Of a stretch of 64,000 nucleotides of DNA, positions 24,401 through 31,769 are shown piece after piece. A program made the translations under genes and the position numbers. Each line of letters starts with the position of its first letter. Within the stretch, counting starts at the first letter, position 1. This DNA comes from Undaria pinnatifida. Taxonomy: Eukaryota; Sar; Phaeophyceae; Laminariales; Alariaceae. The stretch lies in assembly GCA_012845835.1 (NCBI GenBank), contig JABAKD010000027.1, positions 13,624,487 to 13,688,486 on the forward strand, given 5' to 3'. The notes under the pieces are model-generated. The model searched no databases, was not told the origin of the DNA, and saw only the letters and a program-made list of their open reading frames with translations.

Positions 24401-27400
24401 CGTGATCAACACTGAGGAGAGGGACAATATTATTGTCTATCGCTTTGCTCTATCAAGAGGGCGCCTCGATCGATGATGTTGGCTCGGTTTTGGTCTTGGA
24501 CGGGCCCCGTAAGTCGGACGTTGGTTAACGTATCTTCACGGTTGGAATGTGTGATCGGAGATTGACTGAATCTACGTACTCTGTCCTCAGACAGTTCACC
24601 CTGATACTAGTAACAGTCTGTATGGTAGTAATACATGTTAATTGCACTCAGAGGGGTAGCCGACCTATACATCCTCCCCTCCCGTGAGGACATACACGCC
24701 CTTTAACACGCGTGATCGGAGAATTACACACAGCTTGAGACGATATGATTTTCGGCTAAGTCCTCGATCTCAAAGTTGTGGCAGTATTCTATTTATTTAT
24801 TTGCTGATTAAAAGCCGGACATCCAATTATATATTCCTTCCCATTATAACGTAAACAGTTCTGGATCCCAAAGTAATGTCTTCAAAGCAGTATGAACTAA
24901 TAATCAACTTTCACCCACCCACCCCCCCCGAGGGCGCCCGGACTGTCTTTTTTTGACACCTCGCCACATAGAAAATGGCCAGAAACGAAAAATAACCGGA
25001 GCACTGTGATCGCAGGGTAACTTGAAAGAAACAAGTTTTTTTGTCCAGGGGGGTCTCTAGAACCAAGTGGTATAGTCTAAGAATGGGAAATATGGGGGGA
25101 AAAAACTTGTTTTCTTCCAAATCGTCCTGCAATCACAGCGCTGCGGTTAGCTTTCCATTCTGACAATTTTTGATGTGAGGGGCGTACGCTATCCCAATCC
25201 CCGGCCGGGCACCCTCGCCTCCCCCGATTGTATCGTGGGAATGCGGGCAAATGTCTGAACGAAGTCTTACTGCGTATGTTGTCTCCGTGCGTCACATGAG
25301 CTCCCAGGGCCCAGTTCAACACGTGTTGAAATATTCTTGTTTCTGTAAGACTGGTCATTTGTTAATGACAACTCTTGTTTTTGGGCCAAGCTCAAGTTCG
25401 CGTGTTGGGCAGGGCGTGTCAGGGCGTGCCGTAAACGAACTTCTCAGTGTACGTGCAAAATCAAACATATTTTTCATTGTTTCTTGCTGGGGAAACCCTT
25501 ACTATGGGCAAGGCTTTCACCCCTTTATGTGGCACAGGGCGTGTCCTACACGCAACTCGCGGTACTCACGCAGTCAAAACATATTTGTCTTGAAGCCTTT
25601 CGTGCAAGACCCCAAACAGTTATTTTTCTCAACCACGCCTTTCGTGCAAAACGCGAACCAAAAGTTATTTTTTCGTAAGTCCTCCTCCTATTGTTTCTGA
25701 ATCGTGATGTGGCGTATTGTACATTTATTTGATTTCACAATCAAAATGAAGTGATGTCGCGTGTTTCACTTACTAACTACTGATGTGTTCTCTCCGACCC
25801 CGCCGCCCTGCCGGTTGTCATCACTCCGGTGGGTATAGGAACTATCGACGAGCCTACGCCGGCACCTGTTGCAGCCGTAGAAACCCCTTCTCCCGTCACA
25901 GTACCTTCGGACAGCGGCGATGACGACGGCAGCTGTGATATTGTTGCGGGAGCTTACAGCCAGGTAAGTGCAACACTTTTCACCATGGCCGTGCGTAAAA
26001 CGGCGCGAGTACCATATACGAGGTATAGATATCGGCGTTTTCTATCGACAACAGAAGGTGTGCATCAAATATACACGACTGTTGAAGAGCTAGACTACAT
26101 TTCCAGCTGCGATATTGTGCTTGGGCAGGGCGTACAGCCAGGAAAGTGCACAGCGAAATATAACCAAAAGATGAGTATTGACCCGAATTCGTCGAACTCA
26201 CGGCTGACGACGTCCTTGAAATATTTTGGTAAAATAACCGTTGAAACAAGTGATCAGATAGCAGCTCATTATTTGGGGTTCCACAACATGACTATCGAAT
26301 ATGAAGTCGTAGACTGCTACTTTGTTTGCCATTATTATGGTCGCCGTTCGATATACTAAGGTACAGGCAGCATGAGGTCCAACGTCGAGTCGAGAACTCA
26401 TAATAATAAGCATTCCCAGATAAAGAACAACAAGCCACGCAAAACATAGCTCTTGGTGCAATAAACTTGGCGGGGTTGCTCGTTAGGGCGGTGATTGCTC
26501 GTTTTCGTAAGTAGTACGAGGTGGTTTTGACGAGGCGCTAAAGACGCCAAACATTTTGTCTTTTTTTTTTTTTTTTTTTTTTTTTTTTGTAGCACACTTT
26601 CACTTTCCAGCTTCTGGACAAGCCGTGGTCACAGGTGTCATCCCTTCTCCTCCCCGGTTCTTGCCTTCAATTTTTATCGCGCATAGGGTTCAGCAATCCC
26701 ACTGCTCGTCGATTGTTCATCGAATGTTGCTGACTCACGCTCTCGCGCTTTCCGCAAGTAGTCAATTTGTGCACAAGAAAAAGTCCCAACGAATTTATAC
26801 GAGTATGCACTCGGCGGGGCTCGAACTCACGAAACTGACCTATACCAGGCTCGAAGATAACCTGATACGCCACCGGGGCGACCGGTCTACCCGGTACCTG
26901 TGAGAGGATATACTAATGAAACGCTTGCTCATGTAGAAGCATTCTAACAATTTCCGTGCGTTGTTGTATTTCGCCGCCTCGATTGCCGACTCCCTTGTTG
27001 TCTACGGACGGTCTTGAAAAATTGAACGCTCGCTTCTGCTGTGGGTATTGTTATATTTTCATCTATTGTGTAACATTATTTTTCGTCTGTATTATTTACG
27101 ACCATTGATATGATACAGTATCTTGTGTGCTTGCCATCCAACAATGGGTCAGCGTGAGCTTGAATGAATGCCGATCACCAGTCATTTTCGTCTATTTAAT
27201 GTGTGTGTGTGTGTGTGTTTTTCACATTAAACCGTTCTTCTACTCGTCGACATCCAGCACACCCAGTGTCCGTACTGATTCTTCACCCTAGAAAGATCAG
27301 CTCTGTGGTCACAAGCCACGACACAGAGATAATGCATCGTAATGCATTCGACAACGCAATGTCATGCCCTAGTACTGGGTACGACAGGCACAACATACAT

Positions 27401-30400
27401 ACGTCAGCAACAGAAATACTTTGGAAGAGAGAAATACGAAATAAACAAAAACAAAAACAAAAACAAAAAACAAAATAAGAAAACAAATAAAAACAAAGAT
27501 AAAAATAAAACAAAAAATGAAACAAACAAAATGAAGGGGAAATCGAAGAAACAACCCAACCGCAAAGGAGAGCCAAAGCTCGGAAAAGAAACATAATATA
27601 AAATGAAATAAAATAAAGTAAAGTAAAACCAAAATAAGATAATCCGAACACGAGCCAAAAACCTGGACACGCAAGGAGGGAACAAAGGGGAAAAAAAAAA
27701 ATACCCCAGAGAAAGACGAAAAGTGCTATGTACCTACTAGTCGGCCTGGTACCTTGCTACCCTGTCTGCCATCTCCTTCCTGCCTTCGTCCACCGCGGTC
27801 TCCCTTCTATTCCTCCTGTTGCCCCCCCTGCCCCCATTCCCTTGGACGGCTTTCCTTCTACTCCTCCTGTTTCCCCCCCTCCCCCCTTTGTGTTCTTTTC
27901 ATTAAACCAAAATACCTTGTAAAAGAGAGAAACAAATATGTGTTTGCATGTATGTGTTTTGATGTTGACTTTGATTAACTCCTGTAAACAGTCCGAAAAA
28001 CTCGTATTCATTCAATGTGTTTGCGTAGCGTAAGCTTGAATGCCGATCACCAGTCATTTTCGTCTATTTAATATGTGTTTGCATGTATGTATGTGTTTTG
28101 ATGTTGACTTTGATTAACTCCTCCTGTCAACAGTCCGAAAAACTCGTATTTATTCAATGTGTTTGCGTAGCGTAAGTAAGCTTGAATGCCGATCACCAGT
28201 CATTTTCGTCTATTTCATATGTTGTGTTTGCTTGTGTTTTGATGTTGACTTTGAATAACTCCTGTAAACAGTCCGAAAAACTCGTATTCATTCAATGTGT
28301 TTGCACGTATTTTGATGTTAAATGCCATCTGCTCCACCAGTGCGGCGGCTCAACGTGGGCCGGATCGACGTGCTGCACCGAGGGATACGAGTGCGAATTC
28401 CTCGCCGACTCCTACTCCCAGGTACGTTTCAGTACGTGCGGCCTTGGTTGCGTGGTTATTCGACTTACAGTATTCACTAGATAAACTGATGCATTTCCTT
28501 CCACAGCTGTCAGATTTTGTCCCCCTCAGAAACGGGTTTTATAGTGTCCGCGCACAGACTGCCTAACGTCACCCTGTTGACCCTGATAGCTACACTGTAG
28601 TTGCAAGGGGAGTCGCCGGCCTATATCCTTAACGAGGACACACAACCCGTAATACGCGCGATCGGAGTATTACACACAGCTTGCAAATATGAGTTTCGAC
28701 AAAATATTCGATCTCACAGCTGAAGTGTATTTTAATTTTTATAATATATTATAATAAATGAAAGTATATATAATATTAGTGGTCAACTCACACGGTAGGG
28801 TTTTACCTTTTTTCGGCTCAACGTTTCTGAACGGTCAATCAAGCTCGACGATCAAGTGCGGAACTGCCGGATGGTGTTCATATGGTAACATCACGAGCAT
28901 CTTCGTCTTAGGACGAGCGCATACAGAATCATTGGTCGGGATGCGCACACGGATGCCTTCGAAGTCATCTTTCGTGTGAGATATTGAGCTCAACGTTGGA
29001 AGCTCAGAAACTTCTGCCCCGTACCCCCAGCGTCGGATGACTGAGAGTCTAGACTACTAGTCTAAATCATAATTATAAAAATTAAAATACACTCCAGCCT
29101 GTGAGATCGAATATTTTGTCAAAACTCATCTTTGCAAGCTGTGCGTGATACTCCGATCGCGCGTATTACGGGTTGTGTGTCCTCATTTTTTAAGGGTTTA
29201 GGTCGGCGACTCCCTTTGCAACTACAGTGTAGCTATCAGGGTCGTCATTATATCACACAGTAGTTATGTGAAAGGGGCTGTCATTTTGCCACAGCAAAAA
29301 AATGACTCAGACATTCATTTTGAGAACTTTGTTCAAACGAAAACGCAAGTGTGTTAGTCGCGCGTTTTCGATTGATTAATCTCGACGGTTTCTCCAATGG
29401 ACGATGTTTCCCACATTGATCAAGGACAGAAGACCAACTTAAGTGCGGCGATGGACGGTCCCCTCCACCGCCGTGGCGTCCTGAGTGATGGAATGGCAGG
29501 ATAAAACGCCAAGGCAATGCATTCCCGTCGATAATGGCAGTGAAAACTAGCGTTCGGTAGTTGTGGGAAAACCTACGGTGTCGTGCATGCATCACTCGTA
29601 CGATATGTAGCAGCATGCCTCAGTCTTCTCTTGTCATGATATCACTTCGTAGCATCGTGCTCCGTAAAATCGATGAAAAACGAATACCCTCCAGGTGAAA
29701 TTCGGATCCAAGATATTGTCCGCGATCAACAATCGATGTTGAAAACCCACTCCAACCCCTTCACAACGCTTTGCACCGATTTGGGGACCGTGCCTGAGGC
29801 GACGTGTGCCTCAAGCGGATATAACGCCTCATGCCCCACCAGAACAGATGGCAGCTGACCAAGGCGTCTCTTTGGAGGGGATTACACGCATGGCTGCCCA
29901 ATGATACCTCTTTGCTCTATTTGTTTGTTGTTTTGGTTTTCGCATTATGCTCCTCTGCCATGGATGGGATTGGTCGGTTCGATTGCTTTGCTACGCCGCG
30001 CGAATCAATGTTTGGTATATTTGTAACTTCGATTGACGGCGAAGTACAGGAGCCACTTTCGCGAATGCCATATACGCCGTGAAGACAGGCGTGTTACGCT
30101 ACAATACCGTAGCCTTAGTGGGCTTACCAACTGCCCTATTCAACCTTGTCGTTGTGTATGACGATTGATGATACGTACGGCCAGGACGTGTTCAATTAGA
30201 CGCGTACCACGATAGAGGTGCACCACGTTTTTTTCTTAATACTACCCCTCAATTTGGGAGCTCAAAGAGACCTCTTCCAAAATCTGATACGGAGAAAACC
30301 AAAACTGCTAGGTACCGCATGAAAAATCCCATGGCCCGAGGTACACGACGAGAATCGTGCCAAAAGAAAATGGGCTATTTCCGACGATTTGGGGTTAAGG

Positions 30401-31254
30401 AGGTCCGTCATTCAGAAAACATTTCGGACGAAAACTGCGTCACTTGTGGAGCCTTGGGCGCGTGGGTACCCTGCGCATCTGCAAAGCTACCATCTTGAGC
30501 TTTCGCGTTTCGGGTTTTGCGACCATTCACCACAAATATGGAAATGGTTTGATGCGTTGCGCCAACTAAATTTGTTCGAAGTCCGTTTTAAGCGAGGCCT
30601 AGTACTACTCGCGTGGGCGGCCTGCACTTCCCCAAAACGCAGGTAGCCCTCTGCCCTTCTCCCGCTGCTGTAGCTCTATATCATAAGTGCCTTCGGCGGA
30701 TGTACCACTGCCTCACAACTAACTGGCTGAACAGACGATAGCTTACCCGCTGCCCTATCCAACTTCGTTGTTGTCTTCGTGGTGGTAACTTATGTTCCCC
30801 GGACGATGCAGCACCTAACTCTGCGTGCGTACAATAGCCTACCCGGCGCCGTATCCAGCTTCATCGTTGTGCGTGACTATATGTGCCTTAGGCGGGTGTG
30901 GCACCTTGGTCTTAAGCTATACAGACCATAGCTCATGCCCTGTCTTATCCAACTTCATGTCCTTGTGCGTGGTGACTAATGTCCAAGACAGAACTATCGC
31001 ATTACACCTCTAGCTACGCAGATGATACCTTACCCGCTGCTTTATCCCAACCAACTCCGTTGTTGCAGTGCTCCCCTGCGCCGGAGGAAGATCTTCAGGA
31101 CTCTTGGGAGCAATGCGGTGGTGACGGCTATAACGGATCGACAGAGTGCTGGTCCGGGGCCGAGTGCGTGGTTCGCAACCAGTGGTACTCGCAGTGCATC
31201 CCGACGGCGAACCTTTCTATCTGCTCCACTCGTATCGTCACGGTTCTGAGTTAA
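15261..31254 (+). CDS. Modular AA15-type LPMO with leucine-rich stretch and two CBM1 modules (5' end not found)
   Basis: Twelve exons: 15261-15489, 16888-17004, 17872-18163, 19107-19280, 19716-19776, 20736-20828, 21059-21130, 22368-22415, 23784-23842, 25839-25963, 28341-28421, 31069-31254. All introns are GT-AG, and all eleven junction phases agree, giving a single open frame of 511 residues with a stop. Residues 1-290 match the AA15/Chitin_bind_4 (LPMO) fold: paired Cys, HGICGDPEQ, a TYHWG segment whose His 114 should be the second copper ligand, VTQECFNKHPL, a CTHC pair, YYTGNAC and FWNCADISI. Residues about 291-361 are leucine-rich-repeat-like, 383-412 a Thr/Pro/Asp linker, and 420-451 and 463-493 two CBM1 modules. 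AA15 enzymes are known to oxidatively cleave chitin or cellulose; CBM1 binds crystalline cellulose. A secreted role is inferred. The signal peptide and N-terminal copper His exon were not identified, and a further exon near 23576 is possible. Confidence 0.85.
15717..15840. repeat. Local ~55-bp tandem duplication in the first intron
   Basis: CCTCACGTTG-GGAGCTCTGTAT is present twice in copy 1 (15717 and 15770) but once in gene copy 2 (47284). The second unit also carries an extra TAGACTATAATTTA relative to both others. Confidence 0.7.
16888..17004 (+). CDS. LPMO exon b (carries presumed second copper His)
   Basis: Acceptor GGTTGCAG, donor TGG/GTGAGT, 117 bp, phase 0 to 0. It encodes TAAEGTNTFGKATSTYPVLG, then FEEGSIIEMKVVVSTYHW. 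With the start of exon c this gives STYHWGHLEYFICD, which lines up with the His-bearing strand of AA15 enzymes. His 114 is therefore the probable second histidine of the copper brace. The codon is the next to last in the exon. Confidence 0.88.
17000..17600 (+). repeat. Intronic minisatellite built on the exon b splice donor
   Basis: The junction sequence CTGGGTGAGTAGA is echoed downstream at about 17110, 17218, 17287, 17337, 17413, 17503 and 17570 as GTGAGTAGACC, TTGGTGAGTAGACTGC, GGCGAGTAGATCGC, GAGCGAGTAGACCG and similar. Each echo is followed by related sequence with AGCGACCA and GTCTGGTCT-type words. Units are roughly 65-110 bp and diverged. The same array exists in gene copy 2 (48777-49430). 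Confidence 0.75.
17872..18163 (+). CDS. LPMO exon c (core of catalytic domain)
   Basis: Acceptor AAAACCAG, donor ACT/GTGAGT, 292 bp. It encodes GHLEYFICD, VTQECFNKHPLSRA, an acidic loop, DPNHPGRYFLDPPC, ETDQTKTDGANAGYV, FQLPDGLSCTHCTIQMIY, and ends one base into a Tyr codon. The VTQECF-KHPL and LP-G-xCxxC segments are characteristic of AA15-like LPMOs. It is the best conserved exon between the two gene copies. Confidence 0.92.
18521..18560 (+). repeat. Decayed duplicate of the start of exon d
   Basis: ATGGAGAACTTGTGCACGCA followed by CCCGCGGGTTAGAAGGA lines up with the start of exon d at 19107 (ACACCGGGAACGCGTGCAGG then CACCCTGGGTACGAGGA). It has no acceptor AG and contains a stop. Gene copy 2 has the same relic at 52167. 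Confidence 0.55.
19107..19280 (+). CDS. LPMO exon d (end of catalytic domain)
   Basis: Acceptor CACACAG, donor GCGG/GTGAGC, 174 bp. The first two bases complete the Tyr of YYTGNACRHPGYEEF. It then encodes DSIPGECAPLVSDWVHLD, PPPCGEGFPYPEEFWNCADI and SIT. FWNCADISI matches the last strand of AA15 enzymes, in which an aromatic residue sits at the axial copper position. No equivalent survives in gene copy 2. Confidence 0.9.
19716..19776 (+). CDS. LPMO exon e (Cys-containing connector)
   Basis: Acceptor CTTTTCAG, donor AGT/GTGAGT, 61 bp. It encodes GAVNACLDSSNEDYRCSGRS and the first two bases of a Val codon. It joins the catalytic domain to the leucine-rich stretch; its two Cys probably pair with each other or with exon d. 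Confidence 0.82.
19810..19925. repeat. (GTTGGT)n / (GGTGCT)n microsatellite
   Basis: Hexamer-based repeat directly after exon e. Gene copy 2 carries a shorter, diverged version at 53165-53285. Confidence 0.85.
20736..20828 (+). CDS. LPMO exon f (leucine-rich-repeat cap)
   Basis: Acceptor AATACAG, donor AAAT/GTAAGG, 93 bp. It encodes NLNNCDLTDSDVDDLRTCFE and AAEDVGKIKKM or -I. The spacing of Asn, Leu and Cys resembles the N-terminal cap and first repeat of an LRR domain. The same exon in copy 2 (53922-54014) is intact with few replacements. Confidence 0.82.
21059..21130 (+). CDS. LPMO exon g (72-bp LRR exon)
   Basis: Acceptor GGCGGCAG, donor AAGCT/GTGAGT. It encodes FMRNNDITWLPEDLLSGMDK then LVKL. 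The 24-residue length and the pattern RNNxITWLPxDLLxGMxxLxxL are those of one extracellular-type LRR unit. Confidence 0.85.
22368..22415 (+). CDS. LPMO exon h (LRR end, Cys pair)
   Basis: Acceptor CCCTACAG, donor CCCAG/GTAAGC, 48 bp. Its first base completes Leu, followed by NLRGNCDLECLPTLP. This short exon continues the LRR and adds a Cys-x3-Cys pair typical of an LRR C-terminal cap. Its length, a multiple of three, preserves the phase between exons g and i. Confidence 0.82.
22488..22570 (-). mobile_element. MITE family A fragment
   Basis: Contains GCTTGCAAAGATGA, TTCGACAAAATCTTCGATCT and CACAG, then a TAGCTATTAATAGC-type interruption in the terminal CAGCTG, then GGAGTGTATTTT. About 80 bp of the left half remain. 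Confidence 0.7.
23570..23620 (+). other. Conserved block, possible extra exon
   Basis: CTTGTTTAG then AAACAACAACGTAGTGGAAG then CAAACGTGATGTATTGCAGT then GGTCAG. Copy 2 (57625) has a closely similar block after an acceptor CTGTTCAG. In the right frame it reads like RNNNVVEANVMYCSG, LRR-like. No donor gives a phase that agrees with exons h and i in both copies, so I left it out of the model. Confidence 0.3.
23784..23842 (+). CDS. LPMO exon i
   Basis: Acceptor TATTGTAG, donor TGCG/GTAAGC, 59 bp. Its first base completes Arg; it then encodes DDTDVVLDDCNSAAIDTLC and the first base of Gly. Two Cys lie 13 positions apart. The copy 2 equivalent (57813-57871) is intact. Confidence 0.8.
24715..24785 (-). 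mobile_element. MITE family A, eroded fragment
   Basis: CGCGTGATCGGAGAATTACA, CACAGCTTGAGACG, ATTTTCGGCTAAGTCCTCGA and TCTCAAAG recall the reverse complement of the family A left half, with several mismatches. Confidence 0.5.
24920..25232. mobile_element. Foldback-like element in the intron between exons i and j
   Basis: About 115-bp arms in opposite orientation. The left arm has GAGGGCGCCCGG, AGAAAATGGCCAGAA, CACTGTGATCGCAGG and AAAGAAACAAGTTTTTTT. The right arm reads as the reverse complement of related sequence, with AAAAAACTTGTTTTCTTCC, CCTGCAATCACAGCG, TTCCATTCTG and CCGGGCACCCTC. It has no coding capacity and is absent from the matching part of copy 2. Confidence 0.65.
25839..25963 (+). 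CDS. LPMO exon j (linker leading into CBM1)
   Basis: Acceptor GGGTATAG, donor CCAG/GTAAGT, 125 bp. The first two bases complete Gly. It then encodes TIDEPTPAPVAAVETPSPVT, VPSDSGDDDG, SCDIVAGAYSQ. The first part is a Thr/Pro/Val linker, followed by an acidic stretch. The final AYSQ is read straight into CGGSTW of exon k, forming the start of the first CBM1 module. No counterpart was found after exon i in copy 2. Confidence 0.85.
26100..26150 (+). repeat. Decayed duplicate of the 3' end of exon j
   Basis: CCAGCTGCGATATTGTGC then a short insertion and GCGTACAGCCAGGAAAGTG lines up with the last 35 bp of exon j and its donor, 174 bp downstream. The donor GT has become GA. Confidence 0.65.
26561..26890 (-). 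mobile_element. Probable tRNA-derived SINE with 28-bp poly(A) tail
   Basis: Read on the minus strand, the element starts near 26890 with a tRNA-like head. It contains an A-box-like TGGCGTATCAGG and, 38 bp on, a B-box-like GAGTTCGAGCCCC, the spacing expected of a pol III promoter. About 250 bp of unrelated body follow and the element ends in 28 A (T run at 26561-26588 on the + strand). The acceptor and T stems do not pair well, so it is not a functional tRNA. I could not see a clear target-site duplication. Confidence 0.6.
27155..28320. repeat. ~146-bp satellite array, interrupted by a 720-bp insertion
   Basis: Units begin CTTGAATGCCGATCACCAGT and continue CATTTTCGTCTATTTAATAT, GTGTTTGCATGTATGTG, TTTTGATGTTGACTTTGA, CAGTCCGAAAAACTCGTATT and GTTTGCGTAGCGTAAG. 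Unit starts are near 27158, 28035 and 28181. The first unit is split after CTATTTAAT by the 720-bp segment at 27203-27936. The last unit runs into the acceptor region of exon k. Confidence 0.85.
27203..27936. mobile_element. 720-bp dispersed segment, copy 2, inserted in a satellite unit
   Basis: Almost identical to 7234-7953, differing mainly in A-tract and GT-run lengths. The flanking satellite unit is interrupted between TATTTAAT and ATGTGTTTGC, which fixes the ends: GT run at the left and GAAACAAAT at the right. At most a 3-bp AAT is repeated at the junctions. The high identity implies recent movement or a recent ectopic copy. Confidence 0.85.
28341..28421 (+). CDS. LPMO exon k (CBM1 module 1)
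   Basis: Acceptor CTCCACCAG, donor CCCAG/GTACGT, 81 bp, phase 0 to 0. It encodes CGGSTWAGSTCCTEGYECEF and LADSYSQ. With AYSQ from exon j and the first Cys of exon l it forms a complete fungal-type cellulose-binding domain, pattern QCGGxxWxGxTCCxxGxxCxxxxxxYSQC. The exon is cleanly symmetrical and bounded by YSQ at both junctions. Confidence 0.92.
28503..28723 (-). mobile_element. MITE family A, complete
   Basis: Reverse orientation, from ACAGCTGTCAGATTTTGTCC to ATTCGATCTCACAGCTG. Both terminal repeats and all internal landmarks are present. It lies about 80 bp after exon k. Confidence 0.92.
29096..29245 (+). mobile_element. MITE family A, 3'-truncated
   Basis: Starts CAGCCTGTGAGATCGAATAT and ends after TAGCTATCAGGGTC. 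It is in opposite orientation to the copy at 28503-28723, about 370 bp away. Confidence 0.88.
30725..31060 (+). repeat. Imperfect ~90-bp repeats before the last exon
   Basis: Units share a block like GCTTACCCGCTGCCCTATCC then AACTTCGTTGTTG, at about 30740, 30838, 30930 and 31028, with an outlier near 30120. The last unit runs into the acceptor GTTGTTGCAG of exon l, so the array seems to be made from the acceptor region itself. Confidence 0.65.
31069..31254 (+). CDS. LPMO exon l (CBM1 module 2 and C-terminus)
   Basis: Acceptor GTTGTTGCAG, starts in phase 0, stop TAA. The first Cys completes CBM1 module 1 (YSQC). An acidic linker SPAPEEDLQDS follows, then module 2: WEQCGGDGYNGSTECWSGAE, CVVRNQWYSQC. 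The C-terminal tail is IPTANLSICSTRIVTVLS. The aromatic residues expected on the flat cellulose-binding face are present in module 2 (W at the start, W-Y before SQC). Confidence 0.92.
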   Translation, partial: CSPAPEEDLQDSWEQCGGDGYNGSTECWSGAECVVRNQWYSQCIPTANLSICSTRIVTVLS

Positions 31255-31765
31255 ACATAGATTGATGCTGCTCGTCTCATAGGCTAAGAGTAGATGGCTG
31301 CTACTCGTCTCATCACAGAGTATGCTTAACGGGTACATTGATGGTACTCATGTGTCATGACAGTTGATGTGTAAGAGCCGATTGACCCTCCACTAGCTCA
31401 ATCAACGCCTGACAGCTTTTTCTGGGGTGTGTTTCAGTCGGGTACGTATCTGTCCGCTCTTCACGTGCCATCGCGGCTGTCTTTGGTTAGACTAAGAGTA
31501 GATTGATGGTACTCGTTTTATCAAAGATGCCGTTGTAGAGTCGATTGACCGTCTAATGATCTATTCCCCTGGTAGATCTTTTCTGGCGTGTGTTTAGTCG
31601 GGAACGTATCTATTACGTCTATCCGTGTGATCATGAATATTATGGTTTATGGGTTGGTGCTAATCGTCTCGTCACAGATTCCTTCTAAAGAGTACGTTGA
31701 CGTCACTCGTCTCATGCAAATTGTGTTTCAAGACTCGATGGGCCCTCCCACATGATGGATATTTC
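31255..31765. repeat. Imperfect ~200-bp repeats downstream of the gene
   Basis: Blocks such as AAGAGTAGATTGATGGTACT, CGTCTCATCACAGA, AGTCGATTGACC and TTTTCTGGGGTGTGTTTCAG then TCGGGTACGTATCT recur around 31290-31450, 31490-31620 and, more weakly, 31650-31760. They lie directly 3' of the stop codon. No polyadenylation signal stands out. Confidence 0.6.
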
Positions 31766-31769
31766 TTTT

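Noticed and set aside
26770..26890. Intact tRNA gene on the minus strand
   Set aside because: Box-like words are present but acceptor and T stems do not pair; better read as the head of a SINE.
27155..28320. CRISPR-like array
   Set aside because: Units are 146 bp, contiguous, without unique spacers, and lie in a eukaryotic intron.
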